A stretch of 64,000 bases of DNA. It comes from Burkholderia sp. BCC0322. Lineage in GTDB: Bacteria > Pseudomonadota > Gammaproteobacteria > Burkholderiales > Burkholderiaceae. Below the pieces are notes generated by a model. It saw nothing but the letters and a program-made list of their open reading frames with translations. It had not been told where the DNA came from and searched no databases. Positions within the stretch are counted from its first letter, which is position 1. Each line of letters starts with the position of its first letter. The position numbers and the translations under genes are program-made. Below are positions 1 through 10,173 of this stretch, piece by piece. The stretch covers positions 62,001-126,000 of the forward strand of contig NZ_CADFDU010000015.1 of the NCBI RefSeq assembly GCF_902833045.1, given 5' to 3'.

Positions 1-1422
<1,422 letters not shown>

Positions 1423-1884
1423 TCAGCGGTTGGCCGGCACGGCAGGCGCCGCCGCGGAACCGCCCGCCTGCGGCGGCACGTCGGTCACGAAGCCGATCCG
1501 CGTGAGGCCGGCGGCCTGCGCGGCGCCCATCACCTGCGCGATCACGTCGTAGCGGGTCGCACGCGACGCGCGCAGCCGCAGCTCGGGCGGCGCGCCGCCC
1601 GCGGCGGCGGCCCGGAAGCGCGCCGGCAGCGCATCGAGCGCCACGGGCGCGTCGTCCCAGTACAGCTTGCCCGCGTCGTCGATCGACAACGTGACGGATT
1701 GCGGCGTGTCGCGCGCGACGCTGGCCGCGACCTTCGGCAGGTCGAGCCGGATCGCGTGCGTCATCAGCGGCGCGGTGATGATGAAGATGACGAGCAGCAC
1801 CAGCATCACGTCGATCAGCGGGGTCATGTTGATCTCCGCCATCGGCGCGGACGTCTTGTGGTGCTCGAGTCCGCCGAATGCCAT
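1423..1884 (-). CDS. exbD: ExbD/TolR-family biopolymer transport protein
   Basis: Inner-membrane proton-channel subunit that, with ExbB, energises outer-membrane transport through TonB-like proteins. 153 aa, the usual length. It has a short cytoplasmic N-terminus and one transmembrane helix at about residues 22-42 (PLIDVMLVLLVIFIITAPLM) carrying the family's essential Asp (LIDVML). A periplasmic domain follows. The C-terminal tail is Ala/Pro rich. It lies 24 bases downstream of exbB, so the two are almost certainly cotranscribed. ExbD versus TolR is decided by context only: dapB is upstream and there are no tolA/tolB/pal genes, which favours ExbD. Confidence 0.9.
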   Translation of the reverse strand: MAFGGLEHHKTSAPMAEINMTPLIDVMLVLLVIFIITAPLMTHAIRLDLPKVAASVARDTPQSVTLSIDDAGKLYWDDAPVALDALPARFRAAAAGGAPPELRLRASRATRYDVIAQVMGAAQAAGLTRIGFVTDVPPQAGGSAAAPAVPANR

Positions 1885-1908
1885 GGTCGCTCCTCCGGAA
1901 TGCGCGCG

Positions 1909-2577
1909 TCAGGCTTCCTGCGCGCACACGAATACGTGCAAGTCGCGCGCGAAGCCGTCGAGTTCCTCGGCGAGTTGCCGCACGAGACGCCCGAGGATGT
2001 TGTAGGCCAGCACCGCGGGAATCGCGACGACGAGCCCGAACGCGGTCATGATCAGCGCCTCGCCGACCGGCCCCGCGACGTTCTCGATCTGCGCCTGCCC
2101 GCTCGCGGCGATGCTGCCGAGCGCGTGGTAGATGCCCCACACGGTGCCGAGCAGCCCGACGAACGGCGCGGTGCTGCCGATCGACGCGAGCAGCACCTGG
2201 CCGAATTCGAGGCGCCGCTGCGAGCGCAGCATCGCGTGCCGCAACGCGCGCAGCACGCGTTCGCCGCGTTCGACACGCGCGGCCAGCGCGGCCGGGTCGT
2301 GATCGTCGGCCGCATCGCGCGCGGCTTCGGCGAGCGGCACGAACACACGCTCGCGATCGGCGCCGGCGAGCGCGGCAATGCCCGCGTCGAGCGACGGCGC
2401 GCGCCAGAACGCGGCGAGCGCGCGCGGCCCCTGCCGCTTCGCGCGGATCAGGAGCCAGGCTTTCATGAGGAGGAAGCACCAGCTGGCGATGGACATCGCC
2501 AGCAACACATAGGCGACGGCATGCGTGATCGCATCGCCGCTTTCGAGGTAGTGGACAACGCCGGTGGGTATCGCCAT
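1909..2577 (-). CDS. exbB: ExbB/TolQ/MotA-family proton channel protein
   Basis: Partner of ExbD in the inner-membrane motor that uses proton motive force. 222 aa. It has an N-terminal helix around residues 15-40, a cytoplasmic charged region, and two C-terminal helices. The conserved MotA/TolQ/ExbB block is present: LLASIGSTAPFVGLLGTVWG, then GEALIMTAFGLVVAIPAV. It lies 18 bases after dapB and 24 bases before exbD on the minus strand, so it is probably in one transcript with both. Linkage to the cell-wall gene dapB is typical of Burkholderia and does not by itself indicate the transported ligand. Confidence 0.9.
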   Translation of the reverse strand: MAIPTGVVHYLESGDAITHAVAYVLLAMSIASWCFLLMKAWLLIRAKRQGPRALAAFWRAPSLDAGIAALAGADRERVFVPLAEAARDAADDHDPAALAARVERGERVLRALRHAMLRSQRRLEFGQVLLASIGSTAPFVGLLGTVWGIYHALGSIAASGQAQIENVAGPVGEALIMTAFGLVVAIPAVLAYNILGRLVRQLAEELDGFARDLHVFVCAQEA

Positions 2578-2595
2578 CGGAGTTTCCCCGTGGTG

Positions 2596-3393
2596 TCAGC
2601 GCAGGCCGAGCACGTCCTGCATGTCGAACAGGCCGGCGCCGCGCGCCGACAGGAAGCGGACCGCGCGCAGCGCGCCCTGCGCGTACGACACGCGGCTCGA
2701 CGACTTGTGCGTGATCTCGATGCGCTCGCCGATCCCGGCGAACAGCACGGTGTGATCGCCGACGATGTCGCCGCCGCGCACCGCAGCGAAGCCGATCGAT
2801 GACGGATCGCGCTCGCCCGTCACGCCGTGGCGGCCGTACACCGCGCAATCGTCGAGCGAGCGCCCGAGCGCGCCGGCGACGGCCTCACCCATCATCAGCG
2901 CGGTGCCCGACGGTGCATCGACCTTGTGACGGTGATGCGCCTCGATGATCTCGATGTCGTAGCCGTGCGAGAAATGCTTCGCCGCGAATTCGAGCAGCTT
3001 CAGCGTGACGTTCACGCCGACGCTCATGTTCGCCGCGAACACGATGCCGATCTTGCCCGCCGCGGCCTGCAGTTCGGCCTTCTGCTCGGCGGTGAAGCCG
3101 GTCGTGCCGATCACGAGCTTCACGTCGTGGCGCAGCGCGGCCTCGATATGGGCCATCGTGCCTTCCGGACGCGTGAAATCGATCAGGTAGTCGGCCTGCG
3201 CGAACACCGCGTCGAGGTCGGCGGTCAGCTTGACGCCGGTGTCCTTGCCGAGGAACGCGCCGGCGTCCTGGCCGAGGAACGGCGAATCGGCACGGTCGAG
3301 CGCGCCGACGAGCTGCGCGTCGGAATCGTTGAGAACGGCTTCGATCAGCATCCGGCCCATTCGGCCCGATGCCCCGGCAATCGCAATCTTCAT
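2596..3393 (-). CDS. dapB: 4-hydroxy-tetrahydrodipicolinate reductase
   Basis: NAD(P)H-dependent step of the diaminopimelate/lysine pathway, supplying lysine and the peptidoglycan cross-linking residue. 265 aa, full length. The N-terminal nucleotide-binding motif is [12 protein letters not shown]. The substrate and catalytic region reads [20 protein letters not shown], with the paired catalytic histidines and lysine seen in DapB. It begins 62 bases after bamE and is followed closely by exbB and exbD, so bamE-dapB-exbB-exbD may be a single minus-strand operon. Confidence 0.97.
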   Translation of the reverse strand: MKIAIAGASGRMGRMLIEAVLNDSDAQLVGALDRADSPFLGQDAGAFLGKDTGVKLTADLDAVFAQADYLIDFTRPEGTMAHIEAALRHDVKLVIGTTGFTAEQKAELQAAAGKIGIVFAANMSVGVNVTLKLLEFAAKHFSHGYDIEIIEAHHRHKVDAPSGTALMMGEAVAGALGRSLDDCAVYGRHGVTGERDPSSIGFAAVRGGDIVGDHTVLFAGIGERIEITHKSSSRVSYAQGALRAVRFLSARGAGLFDMQDVLGLR

Positions 3394-3455
3394 GGCTTTC
3401 TACACGACAGGTCTAAAGGCGGGCGGCGCATGCCGCCCTGTTTCCGCACGCGGAC

Positions 3456-4259
3456 TTACTGCGCCGGCGCGGTGATCGGCTGGTTCTGCAGCGTATCCGA
3501 GCCTTGCGGGCCGACCGGCGGCGACGCCTCGTTCGACGCGTTCGGCGGCGGCGGACGATGGAACTGGAACTGCGGCTGGATCGCCGGCACCGCGCCCGGC
3601 GGCTGGCCGCCCGGCACCGGCGCACCGCCGGCAGCCTGCGCGGCCGGCGCGAAGCGGCGCGCGTTCGAGCCCTGACCCGACACCTGGTTGGTCGCGCGGT
3701 TCGCCGCACGGGCGGCCTGCGCGTTCGCATCCTGGTCGAGCACCGCCCCGGACACCGGCGCGACAGCCTCCGGCGCCGGCGCGCTCGCCGCCGCTTGCGC
3801 GGCGCTCGCGGCTGCGGCAGCCTCGGCGGCCTTCTTCGCCGCTGCGGCCGCCTTCGCCTTCTTGCCGCCGCGGTCGCCGTCGATATCGGCCAGCAGGTCG
3901 AGCTCCGAAGGCAGGTTGTCCGCCCCCGTCCAGCCCGCCAGGCGATCGCCCGCGAACGTCACGACGAGATCGCGCTGCTGGACGACTGCCGTCGAGCCAC
4001 GCTTGAAGTAGAAGAGGTAATCCCAGCGGTCGGCGTGGAACATGTCGGCCAGCAGCGGGGTGCCGAGCAGCGCGCGCACCTGCTCGCGCGACATGCCGAC
4101 CTGCAGCTGCGAGGCCTTCTCCTGCGACACGAAGTTGCCTTGCACGACGGTGATCCGGTAGGGGGTGATGCTCTGCGCGATGCGCTGCGTCACGCTGTCG
4201 TACGACGAACAACCAGCCAGCGCGGCAACGGCGGCGGCAGCGATGATGACACTCCGCAT
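3456..4259 (-). CDS. bamE: BamE/OmlA-family outer-membrane lipoprotein with a long Ala/Pro-rich tail
   Basis: BamE is a small lipoprotein of the BAM complex that inserts beta-barrel proteins into the outer membrane. The start at 4259 is chosen because it gives a clean lipoprotein signal, MRSVIIAAAAVAALAGC, with the lipid-modified Cys at residue 17. The longer open frame upstream is signal-free. The BamE fold spans about residues 25-135, including the motif VGMSREQVRALLGTPL. The tail (about 130 residues) is Lys/Ala-rich and then Pro/Gln/Ala-rich. Total length is 267 aa, well over the usual 110-180 aa for the family. It is divergent from fur with 142 bases between the start codons, so the two promoters are adjacent. 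Confidence 0.9.
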   Translation of the reverse strand: MRSVIIAAAAVAALAGCSSYDSVTQRIAQSITPYRITVVQGNFVSQEKASQLQVGMSREQVRALLGTPLLADMFHADRWDYLFYFKRGSTAVVQQRDLVVTFAGDRLAGWTGADNLPSELDLLADIDGDRGGKKAKAAAAAKKAAEAAAAASAAQAAASAPAPEAVAPVSGAVLDQDANAQAARAANRATNQVSGQGSNARRFAPAAQAAGGAPVPGGQPPGAVPAIQPQFQFHRPPPPNASNEASPPVGPQGSDTLQNQPITAPAQ

Positions 4260-4401
4260 GCGGCTCCTCTGAAAGTGCGAAAGAGATTCTGGAATCATTT
4301 CCCTCACCGTGCAGGCCCGCGTCGCAGGCCGCGCGTGTTTCTGGAACGGCGAAAAGCCGGTAACATTGAAGCCCTGCATTGTACTCTAGGGATGCCTAGC
4401 C

Positions 4402-4830
4402 ATGACCAATCCGACGGATCTCAAGAATATCGGGCTAAAGGCCACCCTACCGCGCCTCAAGATTCTCGAGATCTTCCAGCAAAGCCCGGTGCGCCACCTG
4501 ACGGCAGAAGACGTCTACCGGAACCTGCTCAACGAGCAGCTCGACATCGGGCTGGCCACCGTCTACCGCGTGCTGACGCAGTTCGAGCAGGCAGGCCTGC
4601 TCTCGCGCAGCAACTTCGAATCCGGCAAGGCCGTGTTCGAACTGAACGAAGGCTCGCACCACGACCACCTCGTGTGCCTCGATTGCGGCCGCGTCGAGGA
4701 ATTCTTCGACGCCGAGATCGAAGGCCGCCAGCAGGCGATCGCGAAGGAGCGCGGCTTCCGGCTTCAGGAGCACTCGCTCGCGATGTACGGTTCCTGCACG
4801 ACCGAGAACTGCCCGCACCGCAAGCACTGA
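4402..4830 (+). CDS. fur: Ferric uptake regulator
   Basis: Iron-responsive dimeric repressor of siderophore and iron-uptake genes. 142 aa. The N-terminal winged helix includes [17 protein letters not shown]. The C-terminal dimerisation and metal-binding region has [16 protein letters not shown], with His ligands and a CxxC pair, and a second Cys pair near the C-terminus ([13 protein letters not shown]). It is divergent from bamE, the arrangement conserved in beta- and gammaproteobacteria, and is followed by a strong terminator. No obvious Fur box was identified by eye in the bamE-fur spacer. Confidence 0.97.
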   Translation: MTNPTDLKNIGLKATLPRLKILEIFQQSPVRHLTAEDVYRNLLNEQLDIGLATVYRVLTQFEQAGLLSRSNFESGKAVFELNEGSHHDHLVCLDCGRVEEFFDAEIEGRQQAIAKERGFRLQEHSLAMYGSCTTENCPHRKH

Positions 4831-4852
4831 TTCGCGCGCGCCGCGCACGCAG

Positions 4853-4894
4853 CACGGCCCGGCCGGCATCTCGCCGCCCGGGCCGTGTTCTTTT
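4853..4894 (+). terminator. Rho-independent terminator of fur
   Basis: A 10-bp perfect stem, CACGGCCCGG at 4853-4862 and CCGGGCCGTG at 4878-4887, is followed by TTCTTTT. It lies 22 bases after the fur stop codon. Confidence 0.85.
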
Positions 4895-5007
4895 CGGGAT
4901 AGCGGCGGCGCGCCGCCGCGTGAGTCGTGTGCCCAGGCTTTCGAAAGCCCTTCGACACGTCCGCCCGGGCCGCCGTCAGGCAGCCGGAGCCCGGCGTCGC
5001 ACTTGCG

Positions 5008-5526
5008 TCAGGCCGCGCAGGCCGGCTCGAACTCGAGCGCCCAGGCGCGCTCGAGCGGGATCTCGTCGCAATTCGGTTGCGTGCCGCCGCGATCGACGAT
5101 CACGAAATCGCTGACCGCATCGAGCGCAAGCAGCGGATGGTGCCAGACGCCCTTCGCATAATTCACGCCCTGCCAGCCTTGCGCGAGGAACGCGCGCATC
5201 GCGTCGGGCCGGAACTCGCCGGCCGGCGCGACGACGATCGCGTAGCGCGACACGGCCGCGAGCGGAATGAACGCCTGGCTGCCGTGCGGATGGCGCTCCA
5301 TCAGCGTGAGCGCGACCGGCAGCGCGCGCGGCTGCGCGCGGAACACGCTGACGAGCGGGCGACCGCCGTCCGCGCACACGTCGATCGTCGCGAGATCGTG
5401 GAAGCGCTCGGTCGTGCCGCCGTTGATCGGGAAATGGCGCGCGCCTTCGAGCGCGATCACGTCGCCGAACGGCGCGAACGCTTCGCGCGTCAGGCGCTCG
5501 ACACGCAGGATGCGGGATTCGCTCAT
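5008..5526 (-). CDS. allA: Ureidoglycolate lyase (ureidoglycolate hydrolase family)
   Basis: Releases urea and glyoxylate from ureidoglycolate, the last step of allantoate breakdown. 172 aa from the start [12 protein letters not shown]. AllA-family landmarks are [40 protein letters not shown], and [10 protein letters not shown] with the His-rich segment. The start at 5526 is preferred because it sits 14 bases after the allantoicase stop and matches the family N-terminus. The open frame further upstream is a shadow of the allantoicase gene. It is the last gene of the dctA-alc-allA unit. Confidence 0.93.
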   Translation of the reverse strand: MSESRILRVERLTREAFAPFGDVIALEGARHFPINGGTTERFHDLATIDVCADGGRPLVSVFRAQPRALPVALTLMERHPHGSQAFIPLAAVSRYAIVVAPAGEFRPDAMRAFLAQGWQGVNYAKGVWHHPLLALDAVSDFVIVDRGGTQPNCDEIPLERAWALEFEPACAA

Positions 5527-5540
5527 GCCGTTTCCCTCCC

Positions 5541-6548
5541 TCAAGCCGGCTCGCCCCACAGACGCAGGCGCGACACGCCGCCGTCCGGGAAGATGTTGAA
5601 ACGCACGTGCGTGACGGGGCCGAGCGCGGCAAGCTGGTCGAACGTGTGGACGTGATCCATCTGCAGCTTTTGCTCGCCGAGCAGTTCGGCCCAGAACATC
5701 GCCTGCGTGACGAGCGAATCGTCGGTGCCGCCCACGACCCGCGCGGCCTGCAGCGAGCAGCGGTCGGGGAAATTGCCCTTGAAGAACGCGGTATCGACCT
5801 CGACGCGCCGGATGATGCCCGGCCGCGCGAGCGCGATGATCGCCCAGTCGTTGCCGGGCTCGCGGCGACGCCGCGTTTCCCAGCCGTCGCCCATGTTCAC
5901 GCCGCGCCCCGGCATCAGCATCTGCGACGCCGGGCCGAAGTGCTGGTTGTTCGCGGCCACCAGGTAGCCGCCGTTCTCGATTGCCGCGAGATCGACGAGC
6001 TCGCCGGCCGGCACCTGGCGCCAGTCGCGCTGCGGCAAGCCGTACACGCGCAGCCGCGCGAGGCCGCCGTCCGGGTACAAGTTCACGCGCAAGTGCGTAT
6101 AGGGCCGTGCATCGTCGACGCTCACGTAGTGATGCGAATTGCCCTGCAGCGTCGTTGCCGGGACGATCGGGCGCCATTCGGCGTCGTCGGGCGGCGTGTC
6201 GCCTTCGGCGACGCACGCGTCGATCGACGCGGCCGGCGGGAAGTTACCGGTGAAGTGGCTCGTATCGAGGTCGACGCCGTAGATCACGCCCGGCCGCGCG
6301 AGCCGCACCACGCAGAAGTCATGGCCGGTCGTGCGCTTGCGGCGGGTTTCCCAGCCGTCCATCCACTTGCCGTGGTCGTCGTACTTGCCGGGAACGAACA
6401 CGGCCGGCTCGGGATTCAGCATGCGCTCTTTCGGCGCGAAGAATTCATCGCTGGCAAAGAGCGCCTGCGCCCCGAGGCGCGGATCGGCGAGGTTCATGTA
6501 ACGCCGCGTGAAGGCCGGCGCATTCGGATCGAGGATGGGGGCTGCCAT
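5541..6548 (-). CDS. alc: Allantoicase
   Basis: Hydrolyses allantoate to ureidoglycolate and urea in purine catabolism. 335 aa. The protein consists of two similar halves. Each has a GWETRR motif (about residues 65 and 230), an ARPG-I motif and a GNFP motif (TGNFPPAAS in the first half, KGNFPDRCS in the second). This is the internal duplication expected of allantoicase. Conserved PDGG-aRLR segments recur near the end of both halves. It is 14 bases ahead of allA and 103 bases after the dctA-like carrier on the same strand, which suggests one transcript. Confidence 0.95.
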   Translation of the reverse strand: MAAPILDPNAPAFTRRYMNLADPRLGAQALFASDEFFAPKERMLNPEPAVFVPGKYDDHGKWMDGWETRRKRTTGHDFCVVRLARPGVIYGVDLDTSHFTGNFPPAASIDACVAEGDTPPDDAEWRPIVPATTLQGNSHHYVSVDDARPYTHLRVNLYPDGGLARLRVYGLPQRDWRQVPAGELVDLAAIENGGYLVAANNQHFGPASQMLMPGRGVNMGDGWETRRRREPGNDWAIIALARPGIIRRVEVDTAFFKGNFPDRCSLQAARVVGGTDDSLVTQAMFWAELLGEQKLQMDHVHTFDQLAALGPVTHVRFNIFPDGGVSRLRLWGEPA

Positions 6549-6651
6549 GTCGTCTCCTGATGTTTGTTGACGTGCCGGCGCATCGAGGCGCCGGCCGCAT
6601 GAATTCCGGTTGCGCGGGACGACCAGGGGAAGCCGCCCCGCGCGGTTGCGC

Positions 6652-7974
6652 TCAGAGCGCGTGAGCCTGGTCGCCGGCGACCGGCGCCGCGCGGTCCTCC
6701 TCTTCGGCCGGCACGTAGCGCAACTCGCGGTTCAGCACGCGGTTCGCGCGGGCACGATCGATGTCGTTCTCCCACACCGCGACGACCACCGTCGCGACGC
6801 AGTTGCCGATCAGGTTGGTCAGCGCGCGGGCGATGCCGACGAACCAGTCGACCGGCAGGATCAGCACGAGGCCCAGCACCGGAATCGCGGGAATCGCCGA
6901 CAGGGTCGCCGCGAGGATCACGATCGCCGAGCCCGGGATCCCGTGCGCGCCCTTCGACGTGACGAGCGACACGAGCAGCACGACGATCAGGTCATGCGTC
7001 GACAGCGGCGTGTTGGTGGCCTGCGCGATGAACAGCACGGCGAGCGTCAGGTAGATCGAGAAGCCGTCGAGGTTGAACGAATAGCCGGTCGGGATCACGA
7101 GGCCGACCGTCGAATCCTTGACGCCCATGTATTCGAGCTTGCGCATCACCTGCGGCAGCACCGCATCCGATGACGCCGTGCCGAGCACGATCGACAGTTC
7201 CTCGCGCAGGTAGCGGATCAGCTTGAACACCGAGAAGCCCGCGAGCCGCATCACGATGCCGAGCACGACCGTGACGAACACGAAGCAGCTCAGGTAGAAC
7301 ACCGCTACCAGGTAGCCGAGCTGCTTGAGCGACGCGACGCCGTACTTGCCGGTCGTGAACGCGATCGCGCCGAGCACGCCGAGCGGCGCGAGCTTGATGA
7401 TGAAGCCGATGATCCGGAAGAACACGTGCGACAGCTCCTCGATCAGCGAGTTGACGCGCTGCGCCTTGTCGCCGAGCAGCGACAGCGCGGAGCCGAACAG
7501 CACCGCGAACACGAGGATCTGCAGGATGTCGCCCTTTGCGAACGCGTCGATCGCGGTCTCGGGGATGATCTTCATCAGGTAGCCGGCCGTGTCCTTCAGG
7601 CTTTCGGCGTTCTTCGCGTAGGACGCGAGCGACGACGCATCGAGCGAACGCAGGTCGATGTTCATCCCGACGCCCGGACGCGTGAGCCACGCCAGCACGA
7701 GCCCGATGCCGAGCGCGAGCGTCGTCATGATCTCGAAGTAGATGACGGCCTTCAGGCCTACCCGGCCGACCTTCTTCAGGTCGCCCGCGTTGGCCATCCC
7801 GCTGACCACGACGCAGAACACGATCGGGCCGATCACCATCTTGATGAGCTTCAGGAAGCCGTCGCCGAGCGGTCGCAGCGACTCGGCGAAATGCGGGAAG
7901 AACGCGCCCAGCGCGATCCCTAGGACAAGTGCGACGACTACCCGGCCAAACAGCGAATTGAGGAATTTCGACAC
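6652..7974 (-). CDS. dctA: DctA-type dicarboxylate/amino acid:cation symporter
   Basis: Inner-membrane secondary carrier of the DAACS family, classically for C4-dicarboxylates. 440 aa. The GTG at 7974 is chosen over an upstream in-frame TTG at 7992 because GGGAG lies 6 bases before the GTG and the protein then begins [20 protein letters not shown]. About eight hydrophobic segments plus re-entrant loops are visible. Family motifs include [18 protein letters not shown] and [16 protein letters not shown]. It is first in the unit with allantoicase and ureidoglycolate lyase. The native substrate could therefore be allantoate or another purine breakdown product and not only succinate or malate; that is inference. 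Confidence 0.9.
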   Translation of the reverse strand: MSKFLNSLFGRVVVALVLGIALGAFFPHFAESLRPLGDGFLKLIKMVIGPIVFCVVVSGMANAGDLKKVGRVGLKAVIYFEIMTTLALGIGLVLAWLTRPGVGMNIDLRSLDASSLASYAKNAESLKDTAGYLMKIIPETAIDAFAKGDILQILVFAVLFGSALSLLGDKAQRVNSLIEELSHVFFRIIGFIIKLAPLGVLGAIAFTTGKYGVASLKQLGYLVAVFYLSCFVFVTVVLGIVMRLAGFSVFKLIRYLREELSIVLGTASSDAVLPQVMRKLEYMGVKDSTVGLVIPTGYSFNLDGFSIYLTLAVLFIAQATNTPLSTHDLIVVLLVSLVTSKGAHGIPGSAIVILAATLSAIPAIPVLGLVLILPVDWFVGIARALTNLIGNCVATVVVAVWENDIDRARANRVLNRELRYVPAEEEDRAAPVAGDQAHAL

Positions 7975-8015
7975 GGCGCTCTCCCGATCCAACGGTTGCA
8001 GTTTCGTCTGTTCAT

Positions 8016-8072
8016 ACTGGTATGACCAGTGATGTTATGGGGGATAGTAGGAAGCCGATATAGTGGCGTCAA
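8016..8072 (-). promoter_or_regulatory. Promoter of the dctA-alc-allA unit with a GntR operator
   Basis: On the minus strand TTGACG (8067-8072) and TACTAT (8044-8049) are separated by exactly 17 bases, a good sigma-70 promoter. The start point would fall near 8037. Immediately downstream, 8016-8030 is a perfect palindrome, ACTGGT-N3-ACCAGT. This has the TGGT-N3-ACCA form of FadR/FCD-type GntR operators. Its position at about +7 to +21 would block transcription when bound. Assignment to the divergent GntR gene is inference from sequence type and position. Confidence 0.75.
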
Positions 8073-8183
8073 GGACGGACAAAATAGGGATTTCCCGCCC
8101 CTGCCGCGCCGGGTTTCGATGCACCGGACAGGGGCAGATCGTGGCTTTCCCGTAGGCCGGCCATGCACCGCCTCCGTGCGGAT

Positions 8184-8203
8184 TACAATGCTGGTCAGAC
8201 CGG
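8184..8203 (+). promoter_or_regulatory. gntR -10 box and second, weaker operator
   Basis: TACAAT at 8184-8189 is a close match to a -10 box for the regulator gene, with no clear -35. It is followed directly by CTGGT-CAG-ACCGG at 8191-8203, an imperfect copy (4 of 5 arm pairs) of the operator found at the divergent promoter. Overlap with the expected start point suggests autorepression. Confidence 0.5.
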
Positions 8204-8217
8204 CCAAAGTTCACATC

Positions 8218-8910
8218 ATGAAAAACGTTCCGCATACCGTGACCGACGCCGCCATCGCGACGATCCGCGACCGGATCGAGGCAGGCGTTTATCCGGTCGG
8301 CAGCCTGCTGCCGGCCCAGCGCCAGCTCTCCGAGGAGCTGGAGATCAGCCGCGCATCGCTGCGCGAGGCGCTCTCGACGCTCGAGGCGCTCGGGATGCTG
8401 CGCATCCGCGCCGGCAAGGGCGTGTATGTCGAAAGCGCGCAGGCCACGGCCGCGCGCGCATGGCAGTTCGCCGAGCAGTCGTCGCCGCCCGACACGTACC
8501 AGATGCGCTATGCGCTCGAAGGGTTCGCCGCGCGGATGGCCGCGCACGTCGTCAGCGACGACGACATCGCGTGGTTCGAGGGCAACCTCGCCGACCTGCA
8601 CGTCGCGCTCACCGAAAGCGCGCTCGACGAGGCGTCGCAGCTCGACTTCGACTTCCACATGCGGATCATCCATCTCGCCGGCAACGCCGCGATCGAATCG
8701 ATACTGCGCAGCAGCGCGGACATCATGAAGGAAAGCCAGCGCATGCCGTTCTACCGGCGCGAGCTGCTGCTGTCGACGTGGCAGGAGCACCGCGCGATCG
8801 TCGACGCGCTGATCGCGCGCGATGCGGCCGCCGCCGGCACGGCGATCGAAACGCACATCGCGAACGCCGCGCAGCGCGCGGGCATCTTCTTCCCGACGCC
8901 GCGCACGTAA
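8218..8910 (+). CDS. GntR-family regulator, FadR/FCD subfamily
   Basis: Probable repressor of the divergent allantoate unit. 230 aa from the ATG at 8218 (MKNVPHTVTDAAIATIRDRI). Longer in-frame starts exist, but they would overlap the promoter and operator elements. The N-terminal winged helix includes LLPAQRQLSEELEISRASLREALSTLEALGML, the GntR signature. The C-terminal FCD domain has DFDFHMRIIHLAGN and two later histidines (QEHRAIVDAL, ETHIANA), the usual metal-site pattern that binds small carboxylic acids. The effector is not known. Allantoate, ureidoglycolate or glyoxylate are reasonable guesses from context. Confidence 0.9.
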   Translation: MKNVPHTVTDAAIATIRDRIEAGVYPVGSLLPAQRQLSEELEISRASLREALSTLEALGMLRIRAGKGVYVESAQATAARAWQFAEQSSPPDTYQMRYALEGFAARMAAHVVSDDDIAWFEGNLADLHVALTESALDEASQLDFDFHMRIIHLAGNAAIESILRSSADIMKESQRMPFYRRELLLSTWQEHRAIVDALIARDAAAAGTAIETHIANAAQRAGIFFPTPRT

Positions 8911-8970
8911 TGCGGCCGGGCGGCCGGGCGGTCGAGCGGCTGCCCGCCGCGCGCCGGCCGGTCGTCCCCG

Positions 8971-9861
8971 TCAAGCTCCCGACGGACCACGATACGCAAG
9001 CGCACGCTCGATGAACGCGCGCGCCGCGACGCTGCGGTACGCGCCCTTGCGTGTCAGCAGCGCGGCCGTGCGCGCGGGCAGCGGCGGATCGATCTCCAGC
9101 GCGCACAGGTCGGCGCTCGCGCGCGCGACCGCGTCGGGCAGCACCGTCGCGAGCCGGCCGCACCGCACGAGCTCCAGCACCGCGCTGATCGTATTCGTCT
9201 CGATCGCGATCTTCGGCTGCGCGCCGTGCTCGATGAAATACCGGTCGATGCGCTCGCGCGTCGCGAACGCGCGGCTCAGCAGCACCAGCGGCTCGCCGCC
9301 GAGCTCGGCCGGCGTCAGTGCGCGGCGGCGCCGCGCGAGACGATGCGTGCGGCCCGTCACGAGCGCGAGCGGCTCGTCCCACAGCGGCAGCGCGTCGATG
9401 TCCGGCGCGCGCGGCGGCATGAACGCGAAGCCCGCGTCGAGCCGATCGTCGGCGAGCAGCGCCTCGATGCGTTCCTGCGGCATCGCATCGATCGTCAGCG
9501 TGACGTTCGGATAGTCGGTCTGGAACGCATCGATCAGCGAGCCGCTCAGGTAGGCCGCGAAGGTCGGCATCATCGCGAGCCGCAGCGATCCGCTGCCGAG
9601 ATCGGCGACGTCGTGCAGCGCGCGCCGCCCCGTATCGAGCTCGTGCAGCGCGGCGCGCGCATGGCGCGCATAGACCTCGCCGAATTCCGTGAGCTGCACC
9701 GTGCGGCCCGAGCGGTCGAACAACTGCACGCCGAGCGTTTCCTCGAGCTGGCGCACCTGCTGCGACAGCGTCGGCTGCGAGACGTGCAGCGCGTCGGCCG
9801 CGCGCGTGAAACTGCGCTGCTCGGCGACGGCCAGGAAATAGCGGATGTGGCGGAGTAGCAT
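8971..9861 (-). CDS. LysR-family regulator (CynR/CbbR-like)
   Basis: Transcription factor, 296 aa from MLLRHIRYFLAVAEQRSFTR. The start at 9861 gives the standard LysR N-terminus. The helix-turn-helix reads RAADALHVSQPTLSQQVRQLEETLGVQLFDRSGR. The C-terminal effector domain is complete (LRLAMMPTFAAYLSGSLIDAF and onward). It is divergent from an MFS transporter gene, with 312 bases between the starts, and probably controls it. The ligand cannot be read from the sequence. Confidence 0.92.
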   Translation of the reverse strand: MLLRHIRYFLAVAEQRSFTRAADALHVSQPTLSQQVRQLEETLGVQLFDRSGRTVQLTEFGEVYARHARAALHELDTGRRALHDVADLGSGSLRLAMMPTFAAYLSGSLIDAFQTDYPNVTLTIDAMPQERIEALLADDRLDAGFAFMPPRAPDIDALPLWDEPLALVTGRTHRLARRRRALTPAELGGEPLVLLSRAFATRERIDRYFIEHGAQPKIAIETNTISAVLELVRCGRLATVLPDAVARASADLCALEIDPPLPARTAALLTRKGAYRSVAARAFIERALAYRGPSGA

Positions 9862-10173
9862 GGCGGCCGACGTATTGGTTTGACCTATGGAGACCATAAC
9901 GATCCAGTCTTGGACGCTATGGTTCGCCTCCCGCATCATACGCACATCCGTTCCCGTGCATCGCCGCTGTCACCGCACCGGAACGGCTCGCCCAGGCCCG
10001 CCCTGCCTCCGCCCGCCGCACGACGATCCGCCGCCCGCCCGATCCGGGCCCGGCCGCGATCCGCCCGGCGCGCATCGGCTCACCGCCGATCCGTCGACGC
10101 CGGCCCCGATTTCCGTCACCCCGCGCAGCCGGCGGCCCCGTGCCGCCGGACGGCGCCGCTGTTTTTCGCGACC
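9862..10173. promoter_or_regulatory. LysR-MFS divergent intergenic region
   Basis: 312 bases with no convincing gene. Next to the LysR start is ATGG-AGA-CCAT (9887-9897), followed by a related word, CTATGG, at 9917-9922. These may be the regulator's binding sites. The rest is very GC-rich and I see no clear -35/-10 pair for the transporter. Open frames read through here only because of base composition. Confidence 0.3.
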
